In this document: positions 1-12,112 of the stretch, piece by piece
Position numbering within the stretch: the stretch's first letter is position 1
Layout of the letters: every line of letters starts with the position of its first letter
Source: Adiantum capillus-veneris
Lineage: Eukaryota > Streptophyta > Polypodiopsida > Polypodiales > Pteridaceae
Reading direction: 5' to 3'
NCBI GenBank assembly: GCA_014529385.2
Contig: CM043962.1
Coordinates: 125,594,470-125,658,469, forward strand
DNA: 64,000 nt
Program-made: the position numbers and the translations under genes
The notes under the pieces: model-generated
Told to the model about the DNA's origin: nothing
Database searches by the model: none
The model's input: the letters and a program-made list of their open reading frames with translations, nothing else

Positions 1-40
1 GAATACCAAACTTTAAAGTAGATTCTCTTGTAGATCTACA

Positions 41-745
41 ATGTTGCTTAAGAATGATGGTAGCACATAGGCTCGTCTAGAATTTCCTCATGGAGGCCCT
101 CATTTTGGTCTCATCTTCCCATTCCTCAAAAAATGCTATGTTCAAGAGAGGAGGCGTTACCTTTTTCTCTCCATGACACTTATCACGGGCCTCTCTTTAG
201 AGTTAAGAAATCATATGATTGTCAGGTTCTTGTTTTTGGAAAAGCTTCAGAGGGTGACTTTTTAAAGTGAATTCCTTTACTGATAGCTCCACCAACATTC
301 TGTGTCTGCTCTTCTTATCCTTCACACTCTGCACGCACTACACACTCTTCAATTTTCCTAATTTCTAATCAAATTTTGAGGGGGGCACACACGCAAGTGG
401 CCTAGCAATTGAAGGAGTACTTCAACAAGAAGAAAGACTTATAGCATCCATCTTCATGAACCCTATGTCTTGGAGAAAAATTACAGAGCTAGAGTGTTGC
501 TTGAGGACGATGGTACCACATAGGCTAGTGCTTTCTTCCTAGAATTACCTCATGGAGGCCCCCATTTTGGTCTTATCTTCCCATTCCTCAGGAAATGCTA
601 TGTTCAAGAGAAGATGCGTTACCTTTTCCTCTCCATGACACTTATCATGGGTCTCTTTTTAGAGTTAAGAAATCATATGATCATTGGGTTCTTTTGTTTT
701 TGGAAAAGCTTTGAAGGGTTACTTTTCAAAGTGGATTCCTTCTTT
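41..745. repeat. Diverged direct repeat pair
   Basis: Two copies of a roughly 240-bp sequence lie at about 41-280 and 493-745 in the same orientation. Shared blocks include atgctatgttcaagag, agagttaagaaatcatatga and tttttggaaaagctt. Both copies have many substitutions and small indels, so the duplication is old. No protein family was recognised in either copy on either strand. Confidence 0.75.
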
Positions 746-3604
746 AGAATTTGGGAGTACTAGATCATGCAAATTCTATGGATGACTTCATTGTGAGATG
801 ATTTCTAGGGTCTTGGCGATTGGAGGCAACTTGTAGTATGGTTATTACGAGAATAGCTTCAAAGTAGCCTGAGTTAGCTCTATGAGTTTGGGATTGTAAT
901 GGGAAACGTGCTACCACCTCTAGAGCACAAGGATATTCTCCTAATCTAAAAGGCAAATTCTTGGTCAATTCCACTCGAGAATCCATGACAATTTTGATAG
1001 CGGTGAGGCTGTCATCATGTTTATCGATTACAATAGAACCCACTGAGGGAGGAAAGGCTAGATTAGGCTCCCACTAGTTGTAGTACTCCTTCAATCGCTA
1101 GTTTAGAACTATAACCAGATTAGCCATCAAGCTAGCTAATTAAGATTCATGCCACCTAGTTATCAACATTTTTAACTAATCTCCATAAGAATCTCTCTCA
1201 TTCACGTGAGGAGGAGGAAGAAGAAGAACCATCTCTCTCTACTCTCTTACTATATTCTCTTCTCATTTCATGGTGTACACGCTCTGCATCAACTTCATGG
1301 CAAAATCATGCACATAGTCCTAGCACCGCTCTCTTGAGGCAAAGCAAGAATCCTTTAAATCATTGATAACCACTTTTTGTTCACTGTAAGAAGCTCTAAG
1401 ATCCATAGACATCATCTCTTTCTCTCTCTACTTTCGTTTCCATTATGTATAGGGAAACTACGGTCTAGATGGATATTTTTCTATGTACATATCATGTATG
1501 GGCTTGCCAAAAGTGTACAAGGATGATCCACTCTTGTCTCATCATGTTTAGCACGCTAATATACACATATAGTATGTTTATAATGATCACATAGATATAT
1601 AAAAAACACTCATTGCTTTCATGTCATATAAACGATAAAGACACTAGGCTGTATCTCCCAAAAAAATATGAATAAGGGCAAACCCTTCGAATCAAAGATA
1701 GCTCACATTTTTTAGAGTTTTTTCTCTTCTTTGTGTCATGTAAAAGTTCCACTTGAGTGAATAGTTATGGTCAAAATACAGTTTGTTGTCCATTGAATTG
1801 TCAATTTATTAGACCCTAGGCTCTTTGGAGAGCCACTTTATATACTTATCAGATGGGGAATCCCACTTAGACAAGTCAAGACATTGATTAAACATGCTAA
1901 TTAATGTATTCAGATCATCATTGTCATTTCATGAGTGTGTACGGAATTACTTATACGTGTAGGGGTGCTACCTAGGAGGGTTAACATATAGAGTCATGGG
2001 TTTGATGTGAGGTTCATAGATGTCTTATGGGTTGTTTTGTTTAGTTGATTGCATGTTTTTATTGTCTATAAACATATGTGTGGATGTATGTTTAGCCAAC
2101 CGTATGGGCAGTTTTACATAAAACGACTTTCTTTTTGTGTCACAGTTGTTAGCATGAGTCTCATATGGGTGAAGTGATGTGACAAGGTGATAGTCTATGT
2201 TATATTTATGAGCTTGATGCATTGGTATGAAGTCAAAAACTCTATCTTATGTGTCGTTTGGGCATCCAAAATATATGTGTCGTGTGGGCATCCAAAGATA
2301 TATAAAAATTGTTTCGCATCTACAAGTGAAGTTAGGCATTTGAATGATCAAAGTGATGGGGCTGTTTTGCATCATGGTTAAGGTTATGTGATGATGTTGT
2401 ATGATGCATGGAACCTTGGAGGAAATATGTGGATGTTTCATATGCATGTGTGTATTGCTTTCCACCCTTCTAGGTCAAAGTTCGCTCTATGTGCAAAAGG
2501 GGAACTTGAGATTATTTTGAGTCACTGTTTGGACCTATGTATTCAAAAAAAAATGATCTTTAAGGGCCATGTGTGTTGGCTTAATTGATTTTGCAGTGAG
2601 TACAAACAAAACTCCTTGTGGGAGTTGGTTTCAGTAAGGAATATGGTTTATGGTTAAGGGGTGAAGATCCCTTATGATTATGGTTGTGATTTTTGGTTGT
2701 GGAATTTGATGTGGCTCTTGGAATATTTTATTGGTTATGGGTGTACTGTCAAATGTTGCCAAAATTTTATCAACCATGTTATGTGCTGAATTGGTTTTGC
2801 AGGATTGATGTGTTTCACCCAGAGTAGGGTGGAGTGCCCACCCATGCGATGAGGATTTGGATCATGGTTTATCATTTTGGATTGGATTATGAAGTGGTTT
2901 TGATGGATTACGTGACACGTGTAAGGATAGAGACCCTGTACAGCTTGATTGTCTTGAAAAGGGTTGTTTGTGCATATACAAGATGATATGATATGGTTAG
3001 ACTCATGTGTTATGTTTTTCATGAGAGTGTCGACATAAAATGAGGCCACCTACATTGCTTAGCCTTAAACAAAAGGATCAATGGCTTGGGTCTTGCTGAA
3101 TTGAGGGTGTGGAGCCTAGATCTTCTTCTTCTTTCTAGGCTCATCTACACGGTTAGTGGACTGGACGTTGGATGACCTAGACAGCTAACATGTATGGGAT
3201 ATTGCCTTAGCTTTTCCTAAACACTCAGTGTGGCACCTAAACTGGTGTGATTGGTGTCGATATCCTACTAGATGCTCGTATTTGGAATCCTTTTAGAGCT
3301 CATGTTGATGGACAGAGGTGAAGCGACCTCGGCTTATGTCTGGTTCAGGTAGCTTGGAGGTGTTCTGGCTCACTCCCGGCGAAGTGAAATTTTCTCTGTC
3401 TCTAGTAGAAACGGATGTGGATGGGTCGATAGGTTGATCCCACACAGGGTCCAATGCTTCTATTTAATCATTTATGGTTTTAAAGTTATGGTATACCCTT
3501 TTTTTATAACAATAATTCATGGTTTTTTTGTTTAATCTAAATGGGGCATTTAAAGATTTTCTTTCGTGATTCTCCTTTGTTATTTATTCACTCTATTTCA
3601 CCCT

Positions 3605-3609
<5 letters not shown>
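746..3609. other. Unassigned AT-rich intergenic DNA
   Basis: I recognise no gene or element here. The open frames are short and have no family signature. A small 26-27 bp tandem duplication (gtgtcg..tgggcatccaaa) is visible at about 2248-2300. Confidence 0.5.
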
Positions 3610-3661
<52 letters not shown>

Positions 3662-3689
3662 CCTATACCCCACCCCCCCCCCCCCCCCC
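3610..3689. repeat. (CT)n microsatellite followed by poly-C
   Basis: About 25 CT units (3610-3659) are followed after a short spacer by a C homopolymer (about 3673-3689). Frames through it would encode only Leu-Ser repeats and are not genes. Confidence 0.95.
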
Positions 3690-5366
3690 GCCGCCAAAAT
3701 GTGGTGAGTGGATGCCATTTCTCAAGTACGCTTTCATTCATACATATTCAAGGGTAACACTAATCGTTAGGTACCTCTAGATGCAGAGGCTCATGGCTTA
3801 AACTCCATGCTAGGTCACGTATTGAGAACTCCTCCCCTACGTTGTTGCTTTTTCTCTCTAATGTATAATGAATTTTTTTTAAAATTGTAAATTATAGAAT
3901 TCTTGCATAGACCTCTATGGAGGGGTATCTCTCCATCCATAAATAGCTATGCATGTAGTGAAGGTAGGCAGGTAGCTAGTTTGGCAACTGCAACACCCAT
4001 GTACTTTAGGAGCTTAACAAATAGATGAATAAAATAGATTGATTGCTTTACAACTTACATAAGTTAGCAAAAGCATTTTACCTTTTGAGCTTACACAAGA
4101 AACCAAAAGTGCATGTTGATTATGTATGAAATGAAATAGTAGTTTCTAAATGATTTCATGTATATCATTTTTACCTTCAATAGAACTTTGTACTTATATC
4201 AACAAAAAGCATGGGAAACTTGAGAGGACACATTATAAGTGTATATTATAGTGCCAAATCCAAAAATTGGTTGGTCATAATCCTACTTTTAGTTCCTTTG
4301 TACTATGTAGACACAAGTGATGCAACCCCATCTAACTAGACCCAATGCTCCTTGAGTTTTAGCCTTTGATAGCTCAGTCCATTAGGTTATAACATAAAAC
4401 AATGTTGAATGGAGATAAATAGATGAAAAGACATCTCAAATTCATAAAACATATGTGACTGTCACAAGGATTGTTACTTGGTTAGAGTATTTATGCATGA
4501 ATCACATCTCATTTTTCTATTGAACATTGTAAATTTTAGCAAATTCAATACCATGAAAAATAAACTTCTACAAAAATTGAGATTTAGACATGACTATTAA
4601 GACATCATAATAGCTAATCTCCTTATATGGAAGGACTTTCAAGGGCATGTTCTTCCCTTGTTTATTAAGATCTAGCTAATTAGATAAAAAAAGTTGCATC
4701 ATAGACCATGTATACATAGTTCATACCTTTTTAGTCATCATCTATGTGCCTTTTTTACTAGCTCGTTAGTGACTATGTAGGAAGGTTTGTTAGATTATTC
4801 AAAATGTATAGTTGAACAATAACTAACTAGCCATCATCCTTGTCTCAGGTAGGTAGGCAACGAGGGTGATTTCATTCAAAATATAAACTAGCTAGTTTCA
4901 CTAACCTAGTCACATAGGTTCTTTTATAGTTAGCCATCATGTATGTAGGATTCAAAGGTAGCCAAGAGGTATTTCACTACATGTGATAAGGTATGGACCA
5001 CATTACATAAGAGATAATATCTAGATAGAGAAGGTTACTAGATTGGGACCTACCCATTGTTTAGGGTAGCTATTAAGATAGTACATACATCATCCCCAAC
5101 CCATCAAGTATGACACATTCTTTGAGTAGTAAGAAACTAGTCAAGTTGCATTTGCTAGTGGAAAAGTTACATGTGACATCTCAATTGAGGATTTTTTTTT
5201 TTTGGCTTTCTAAAACAAGCCTCAATGGAGAAGGGAGTAGTTATACATTTGAATTTTGTTTGTGAAGCATGCGTGATCGAAACGTTATTTTTTATATTAG
5301 TTTGTAAAGGGGTCCTATCATTCAAGAGCCTCATATATAGGTCATCTTCACCTTTCTTAGTCGAGG
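3690..5366. other. Unassigned AT-rich DNA
   Basis: No coding, RNA or mobile-element signature was recognised. The right part may hold unrecognisable downstream sequence of the minus-strand copia element that begins next to it. Confidence 0.45.
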
Positions 5367-5767
5367 ATGTGTGACCCTTCACCTTGTTTTAACACTTTTG
5401 TTTTGATGGGGCATCTCCATGTATCCTTCTTATATTGGATAGATCATAGTCATGTATTGGCGACAAGTGCAATAGGTCTTTATTTTATTAGTGACAACAT
5501 TTGTATGCAATTTCCTTCCCACTCGATGCCATGGTCCGCACAAAATTGCATAAAAGCATTAGAGATAGACTCCCCACCCTTGTTTGATCAAATTGTCTTC
5601 AATGCTTTTCCGCTTTCCTTCTTCTCATGAGTGTGCAACAATTCTTGAAAAGATCAAAAGCCTCATCCTTGCGCATGAGAAGCTATACCCAAGTAAAGCC
5701 ACTAAAATCATCCACCACAAGGTAAAGTAAAGAGCTCTCCCAAAGGAAGGGGTTTGCATAGGTCCAC
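5367..5767 (-). pseudogene. Copia integrase core fragment (downstream part)
   Basis: The minus strand encodes YFTLVVDDFSGFTWV, a form of the copia integrase signature (second part of the DDE core entry), followed after frameshifts by kdeafdlfkn- and GGESISNAFMQFCADHGI-like segments typical of the region between the second Asp and the Glu. Several frameshifts and stops are present. Integrase normally inserts the cDNA into the host genome; this fragment cannot be functional. It ends exactly at the AAAGG target duplication of the nested gypsy element, and its upstream half is found beyond 11,783. Confidence 0.75.
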
Positions 5768-5772
5768 AAAGG
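5768..5772. other. Target-site duplication AAAGG (left)
   Basis: AAAGG directly precedes the left gypsy LTR (TGTTGATTGTG...). The same AAAGG follows the right LTR at 11,778-11,782. Five base pairs is the usual duplication for Ty3/gypsy integrases. Copia coding sense is continuous once one copy of AAAGG is removed. Confidence 0.8.
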
Positions 5773-5993
5773 TGTTGATTGTGATGAAACACAAGCAAAA
5801 AATACTTAGACATTGGAACATACACCTACATAGAGAAGACGACAATTATCTTCCTTCTTCATTGATGCGGAACAAGAAAACTGAACAATGTAACTTTCGA
5901 GATGACGTAAAACTCCCAAGACAACCATACATAATTTAAGATCAAAACAAAATTTAGCCCTTATAAGCAATAGCTAGATACACCCTTTACACA
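5773..5993 (-). repeat. 3' LTR of nested gypsy element
   Basis: Matches 11,545-11,777 in blocks such as gtgatgaaac, cttccttcttcatt, aactttcgagat and aagatcaaaac. On the sense (minus) strand it begins TGTGTAAAGGG and ends ATCAACA, giving TG...CA ends. Confidence 0.8.
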
Positions 5994-5999
5994 GGCACT

Positions 6000-8300
6000 G
6001 CCCGATGGCTTGAAAATTTCCCGAAATTTGACACGACTCTCGCAATCCCTTGATCCAAAATCAAAGCATTGTGCTAGGTAGATTGCACCCCTCCAAATTT
6101 GCATTGTAAGCACTCAGTCTCACTAGAGCATTTGCCGCTACAGGACTACCAGGTATGGTTGGAGTACTCTCTCATGTCTGCACCACTACCGACTCCATCT
6201 TCTTCTCCACAGGTACAATCTAACTGCCCACTTCCACACTGCTTTAGTGGTTAAAACCACTATTTGCTCCACCAACATTGCATGTGTTGCTTCCATACTT
6301 GAAACCTGATCCTTCAAAAGATTGTACTACACACACAATTCCTTTGCCTCCAGCATCAACTCCTTATCCTCCACCTTGAAATAAGCAACATTTCCACATC
6401 CTTAACAAGTTTCTGCATCCAATCACTAAGTGTCTTTTGCACACCACTCCACAACACTTCAGAATTCTCTTGCAGTTGCTGCTTTAATTCTTCGACTTCA
6501 TTGATGGTAAGAACCACACCTTGCATCTTTGTAGTGTCCTCCATCACTTCTTTCTCTAAAGCACTCAAGGCCTGTACCAGATCATGCAGCAGCGTATTCT
6601 TCCCTTGTACCTTTTCAAACTCTCTCTCCGTCTCATTAACCTTCGCCAGCACATGAGCTTCAACAACATCAGTCTAAGCCTTAAATTCATCCAAGGTTAC
6701 CCGGAATTCCAATTGCTAATCGAGCTTGGACACCCTCAACTGCTTGATCTCCTTCTCCAACTCCACCATATACTTTTTTAGTTCTTTGTATTGTCGATCT
6801 GCCAGTAGTAGAGCTTTCTCTACCTTGCTATTCTTTTCTGCTTTATCTTTTGACGCTTCCAAGTCCACCGTCTACTTCAAAATAAAATTTTGAATAGACT
6901 GAACACACCCCATTGCATCCTCCACACCTCTAATGACCCACATAGAGGTGGACAATCCACCCACAACAACATTCATCTCTCTTGCAACTAAATTTCAATA
7001 ACCTCAAGTTGCTTTTTCCTCTTCACAAACTTGATATTCTTCCCTAACTTCTTTCCCTCAGTATACTCTACCTCCGGAACTGCAGACTCTATCTTTGGTG
7101 GAATATCCTCTTTCTCTGTAATTTGCACCTTGGGTGAGAATGTCTTCCCCCAACTTATAGCCTCCTTTTTCTCTCCCCACTTGAATCCACTTTGGCCTTT
7201 TGCACTTTATCAACAGTATCTTAAACAAAAGCATACAAACTTGCTAATAAGTAAGGAGTCAATCAGCCCAAATGCGTGTTCTGGTGCTTATCCATATGAT
7301 CATACACAAGCCTCTAAAAAACCCAAGTAGCCCAGTCTAGTGGCAAATTCCACTATGTTGTAAACGAAGTGGCTGAAAGGCATCCTTGCTCATATATGTG
7401 TTCCCATCAAACACACTTTGTTGAGATACCACTTGATATGCCTCCTATAGAGCAAATCCAAATGTCGCACCATGTAGTAAAGCCATCAAACACACTTTGT
7501 CAAGATACCACTTGATATGCCTCCTATGGAGCAAATCCAAATGCTGCACCATGTAGTAATTCTTTGATCATGTGGATGCCCCAAACTCTGTGCGCATGAC
7601 ATGGTCCGGCTCTTCATCATTGGAGAATCTTCCACCAAAGGTAATCCACACACATTGGACACCACCTCAGGCGTTATCTTCACTCCCTCCAATGTATCTC
7701 CCTCTCCTTGTTGTAACATACCCAAAATTTTTGTTGCATTCTTTTCCGCTTCCCAAGCTTTCCATGGCTTGCTTGCAAACTTCTATAAGCCGCTTTGCTT
7801 CAGCCACTATGCCGTACTAGGGTTAGCCGTATCAATTTGAGACTCCACAAGGCTACCTTGCATGTCATCTCCCCCTTCACCCACATCAATAACCACTCTC
7901 ACCATCGCAGATATTGCTGTGATGCCCATCTTCACCATAGCTTCTTCCTTTGCCTTGCACGATGTTGTCATCGAGGATGGCATACCCATTGCAAAAGACT
8001 CCCTGGGAGAAACCTCTCATTCGAGTTGCACCCTCAACTTATTTAACTTCTCAAACGATGAAATCTCCATGGTACCTTCGTGACAATCATGCATGCAAGC
8101 ATAGGGGTGTAGTGGGTGATATGACTTACATTCATGCAAAATATCCCTCGTAGTATACTTATAATGATGTTCCCGCTCTTCAAGAATAATCAAGTTACTT
8201 GACACCCCCAAATTTGAATTAGCCCGCATTTTAAGAAGCTCCCCTGCCAATGGCATATCCGCTTCTGCCATATTTTGCTCCTTCTCCTGCAAATACCCCT
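6000..8300 (-). pseudogene. Extra ORF of gypsy element (coiled-coil protein), decayed
   Basis: Downstream of the integrase C-terminus and before the 3' LTR lies about 2.2 kb of broken coding sequence. Near 7.5-7.7 kb it reads VKITPEVVSNVCGLPLVED; at 6.36-6.86 kb it reads as long heptad-rich helices (for example KYMVELEKEIKQLR and ALSALEKEVMEDTTKMQG). Placement of an additional ORF 3' of pol is known for several plant Ty3/gypsy lineages, where such products are often coiled-coil or env-like and of uncertain role. No membrane segment or signal peptide was seen. The stops and frameshifts make it non-functional. The role is unknown; the coiled-coil reading is direct, and the link to known aORFs is inference from position. 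Confidence 0.5.
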
Positions 8301-8338
8301 CCTTGGGTATACTCCGTGTAAATAACTTGAGTCGGAAT

Positions 8339-8660
8339 TCATTTACTGGTTTCAGAACACCCGACCCAAATTATTCTCTCAATCCGATGTTGACCCAAAT
8401 CCGCAATGATCTGATATGGTCCAATATATCGTAATTTCAGCTTACGTGGATGTGACCCCAACTTAGACTTATACATCGTAACCCAATCACCCACATTAAA
8501 CACTGTAAACTTCACATGCCTATTCACCCAAACTTATCGACGTTTCTGCATGACTTCTGCGATATAGGAGTTGATGACTCGATCCTCTTCCAAATTTAAC
8601 AACTGATTCCTTATATGCTCCAAAGACTGATCTAAACTCATCTGATGCTCTGCTAATATC
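8339..8660 (-). pseudogene. Gypsy integrase C-terminal (GPY/F) fragment
   Basis: The minus strand encodes SLDQSLEHIRNQLLNLEEDR, then FNVGDWVTMYKSKLGSHPRK and LKLRYIGPYQIIADLGQ. This is the C-terminal end of Ty3/gypsy integrase, with the GD.V and KL..R..GPY motifs that bind DNA and help target integration. The catalytic core and the HHCC zinc finger are absent. The segment is preceded within about 50 bp by the beginning of RT, so a deletion of about 2.5 kb of pol is inferred. A stop follows after the GPY motif region, beyond which the extra ORF begins. Confidence 0.75.
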
Positions 8661-8689
8661 CTCAGACTAGGCACTTGATATGGTTAATC

Positions 8690-9600
8690 CAGTGTTGGTA
8701 TATTCTTGGATCCATTCCTGGCATATCCGAATACTCCCAAAAAAAAACATCCCTAAAATCCATCAATAATGTCACAATTGCTTCTTAAACACTCCATCAA
8801 TGTAAACACTTACCTTAACAATCTTTGGTACTTCCTCAGTCCCCAAATTCAAATCCTACCAATCATTCTCTTGAACTCTAGTAATCCGCTCCATAGCGAT
8901 CATACACCACTTCTGCCTTCTTTACTGCTTCCTTTGGATCTATTTCTGATTCCTAAACATTATGCTCTTGATCTATCAATTCCTCCTTTGTGACCTGCTG
9001 AATATCCTCATGAACTGAGTTCTTTGAACTCCCACTCTGGCAACATTCCACATCCATTTTTCCTATCATCCAATATCTATCCATAATTTTTACAATATCA
9101 ATCTCAAACACATGAATCACATTCGAATTAGAATGAAGGAAAAGATCCTCCTCATCATTTGTAACATCCATCGCCAAAACTGAATGGACTGCATGTATAA
9201 TGGTTTGACTGTTTTATCCACTTTAATTTCATCCTTCATGCTACACCTGACAAACTTTTTCCCCTTCCTAAAAATCACCTCATTGGTTTCCCAATCCTGC
9301 TTGAGCTTCGCAACCCGGAACAGGGTCTCCCTAGTAACATGGAATAAACCTCGTCGGTATCCACCATTCTTAAAACAACAAGGTTAACCTTAAAGGTCAA
9401 TCGCAAGATTGTAACCTCTTGCTCTCTCAACAACTCAATAGGTTGAATCCTTCGTTGTTGTGCCATCTTTATGTGAAATGGAGCAAGATCCAACATAACA
9501 AATCTCTTAGTTTGATACTCCACTTGAGCAACAGGTACCCAAAAATCAAGATCATCAGCTTCCAATCCATAAGACTGAATATGTTCCTTCTCTTGTTAAA
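8690..9600 (-). pseudogene. Gypsy aspartic protease and start of RT, decayed
   Basis: On the minus strand, 9.57-9.25 kb encodes a retropepsin-like C-terminal half: LRLTFKVNLVVLRMVDTDEV and YSMLLGRP, matching the LLGRPW motif of plant gypsy proteases; the N-terminal D(S/T)G catalytic motif was not clearly found. About 0.5 kb further, a frame reads like DVFFWEYSDMPGMDP, the segment that opens the RT region in plant gypsy polyproteins (DVFAW..DMPG). It then stops and joins integrase C-terminal sequence. The protease would normally cleave the Gag-Pol polyprotein. Confidence 0.6.
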
Positions 9601-9908
9601 GTATGCCTATATTCCTCATCATACTCTCCTTGAACATTGGAGTTATGTCCAATAACTGGCCAATTGTGATGTTCAGTGGGCTTTCAACAATTCTTTAAAG
9701 AAATCATTAACCCTCTACTTATGTTCTACAGCAGCCTACTCATCCTTTTTATGAACTTTTTGCAGATTCTCAGTAACCTCCTCCCAAACCTCCTTTTGAT
9801 CTTCCCAATTCAATGGTGACTTGAGCTTAGCCTTCTTGTCACTGTCATAGCCTGCCCTTCAACAATTCATGTAACACAAGTAGAACAATCACATGCTACT
9901 GAGATCTC

Positions 9909-11374
9909 TTAAAGTGCCACACTTTTCCTTAGAATTATCTCCGTAACTACCAAATTTGCTTGTGGTGTCGGCGGATTTGCTTGCCTTACTGGAGGATTAA
10001 AATTGGGAGGTCCTCTTGGTGGTGGAATTTGATTTCCATGGTTCCTTTGCCACACTAGTAAACCCCCTCTTCCTCTGCCATGTTGCATGTTATCCCATCT
10101 TGGTGGATACCCATAGAAATTTTCTTTGCCTGTTGGAGGTCCCAATTCCTCCTCTGATCCTGTAGGTACCATTTCTAGTCCATTCTCTCACGTACTTCTG
10201 TATATATCCAAATTCATTGAAGGGCCTCTTAATTGAGAGCTCTGTTGACACATTTTCCCTAAACTTCAGATTATACCAGCAACTTGCCATCATATGTCTT
10301 AGCTTATCATAGATCTCACAAAATGGTTTGTTATCCTCACCTTCTCGAGTCCCCAAATTCTTCAATTGCTGCACCAAGGGACTAAGCTCCACCACATCTT
10401 CCTTTTGCTTTTTTTTAATTTCTTTTGATCTTTTTGGATTTTTTGTCGTGCTTCCCTTTCTTCTTTTTCTTCCTTGATTTTCTCGAGTCCTCATCTTCAG
10501 AGTCTTCCTTTGAATCTATTTTAGAATCCGATTTATCCTCCTCATCATCTAAATTTGAATCCGATTTTGTATCCAACCCCCCTATCCCTGTGAGCCTCAG
10601 CCTTTTTTCCACTTTGACTACCAAATCAATCAACCCATCAAATCGTTCAACCACATCATAACTTGCCACTGCATTCTTTAAATCCTTCCTTAATCCTCGC
10701 ATAAAATATCTCTCCAACGTCTCATCAGTAGTTCTTTCATCCACCTCCAAAACCTATTCAAAATTGTTTTGAATATTTGGGCATTGTCCTCCACCTTCAA
10801 CTTCTTCTTTATTATCAATCTAATCTTCCTCAACAATTCATTGGGCATCGTCTCCCTTCGGAACCGTCTAAAAATGCCACTTTTAATGCATCAAAATTTG
10901 GAAACACATTTACTGAAAAACGCCCTAAGCCACTACATGGACTTCCCTTCCAAGGTTGCTTGTAACTGTTGCAACTTCTCATGATCCCCATACACAAGGT
11001 CGTCTCCACTAGCCGCACATTTTGTTTGGAAGTGGCCTATATGACAATCAAGGTCTTCATTCCTTTTGCCCTTGAATGTCTCAAACTGGACCTTCAGATA
11101 TGAAACTCGGTTTGGTGCCACAACCATCCTCCTTGGTACATGTCGATTTCCTAAAAGTGTTGGATTAAACACCAACTGCCTCAACTGTCGCTTGACTTGC
11201 AATCAAAGCAAAGAGGACACGGTGCCTTGCTAACTGCTCACTTGAAAATCTCTCCTCTTCCAATTCTGAATGTGAGCCGTCTTCAGCCTGTTGCTCTATT
11301 GGTGTCCACTCACCATCATCCCCTTCATGTCGAAATGGGTCCGGTTGATTAAAAAACGGTTGTCCTCCTCCCAT
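9909..11374 (-). pseudogene. Gypsy Gag, decayed
   Basis: Minus-strand frames give a Retrotrans_gag-like region: FKGKRNEDLDCHIGHFQ near 11.1 kb, then TTDETLERYFMRGLRKDLKN and VERFDGLIDLVVKVEKRL near 10.6-10.75 kb. A charged Lys/Glu-rich linker follows (10.45-10.6 kb). Near 10.3 kb there is a CCHC knuckle, FCEIYDKLRHMMASCW, in which the second cysteine is replaced by tyrosine. The product would form the virus-like particle core and bind RNA. It is split over at least four frames by frameshifts. The N-terminal acidic frame at 11,165-11,374 (MGGGQPFFNQPDP...) may be its start. Confidence 0.7.
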
Positions 11375-11544
11375 CCATGCTCATGCTTTTCCCTCTCTTC
11401 TAGTTTTTTGGCTACGGAATGCGTGAAATACACATCCCCAAGATTTCTTGATTCCCTATCGAACATACATTCCTCTCATTTGGTTCCTCCCTGTAGTCCG
11501 CTCTTAATATTCTCTAAGCAGATAGAAACCCGCAAGATTGCCAA

Positions 11545-11777
11545 TGTTAACTGTGATGAAACAAATACTTAGATAGTGGCATATGCGCACATAGAGACAA
11601 GAAATGACAACTTTCTTCCTTCTTCATTAATGCAAAACAAGATTACAAAGGCTTTAACTAGAAAACTGAACAACATAACTTTCGAGATCACGCAAGACTC
11701 CTATGACATCCATACAAAATTTTAAGATCAAAACAGACTTTAGACCTTATAAGTAATGGCTGCATATACCCTTTATA
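11545..11777 (-). repeat. 5' LTR of nested gypsy element
   Basis: Partner of 5,773-5,993. On the sense strand it begins TATAAAGGG, altered from TGTGTAAAGGG in the other copy, and ends CAGTTAACA. It is followed on the plus strand by the AAAGG target duplication at 11,778-11,782. Confidence 0.8.
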
Positions 11778-12112
11778 AAAGGTTAGTGTGAACGAACTCC
11801 AAAACTCTAATAGCGCAGCATGAAGAGTTCTTTTGAATAGCCTCTCTATGCTACCTCCTTCAGATGCACAAAGTGCAATTTCCATGCTTACTCCCAACAT
11901 CTGGCAAGCTTTTTACCATTTGCTCATGAAAATCTTATGCCCTTTATAAAAGGTTCTCTGAATGAACTCCAAAACTCCAATAGCTCAGCATGAAGAGAAC
12001 TTTTGAATAACCTCTCTATGCTACCTCCCTCAAATGCACAAAGTGCAATTTCCATGCTTACTCCGAACATCTGGCAAGCTTTCTATCACCTGCTCATGAA
12101 AAGCATGACAAA
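11771..12112 (-). repeat. 171-bp tandem duplication spanning LTR tip and copia gene
   Basis: Two copies (11,771-11,941 and 11,942-12,112) share blocks such as agcatgaagag, cctctctatgctacctcc, tgcacaaagtgcaatttcc and catctggcaagctt. Each begins with ctttataaaagg, which is the gypsy LTR end plus the AAAGG target duplication. The duplicated unit therefore includes the LTR tip and arose after the insertion. Confidence 0.8.

Larger units (their letters stand above)
5773..11777 (-). mobile_element. Ty3/gypsy element, internally deleted, with extra ORF
   Basis: Two related sequences of about 221 and 233 bp, starting TGTT on the plus strand, bound a minus-strand element. From 5' to 3' on the minus strand the order is Gag (11.4-9.9 kb), aspartic protease (about 9.2-9.6 kb), only the first residues of RT (about 8.7 kb), the last part of integrase (8.3-8.65 kb), then a long extra coding region with coiled coils (8.3-6.0 kb). 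Most of RT, RNase H and the integrase core are missing, so the element is non-autonomous. The LTRs differ at roughly a fifth of positions plus indels, so the insertion is old. It sits inside a copia integrase gene. Confidence 0.8.
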
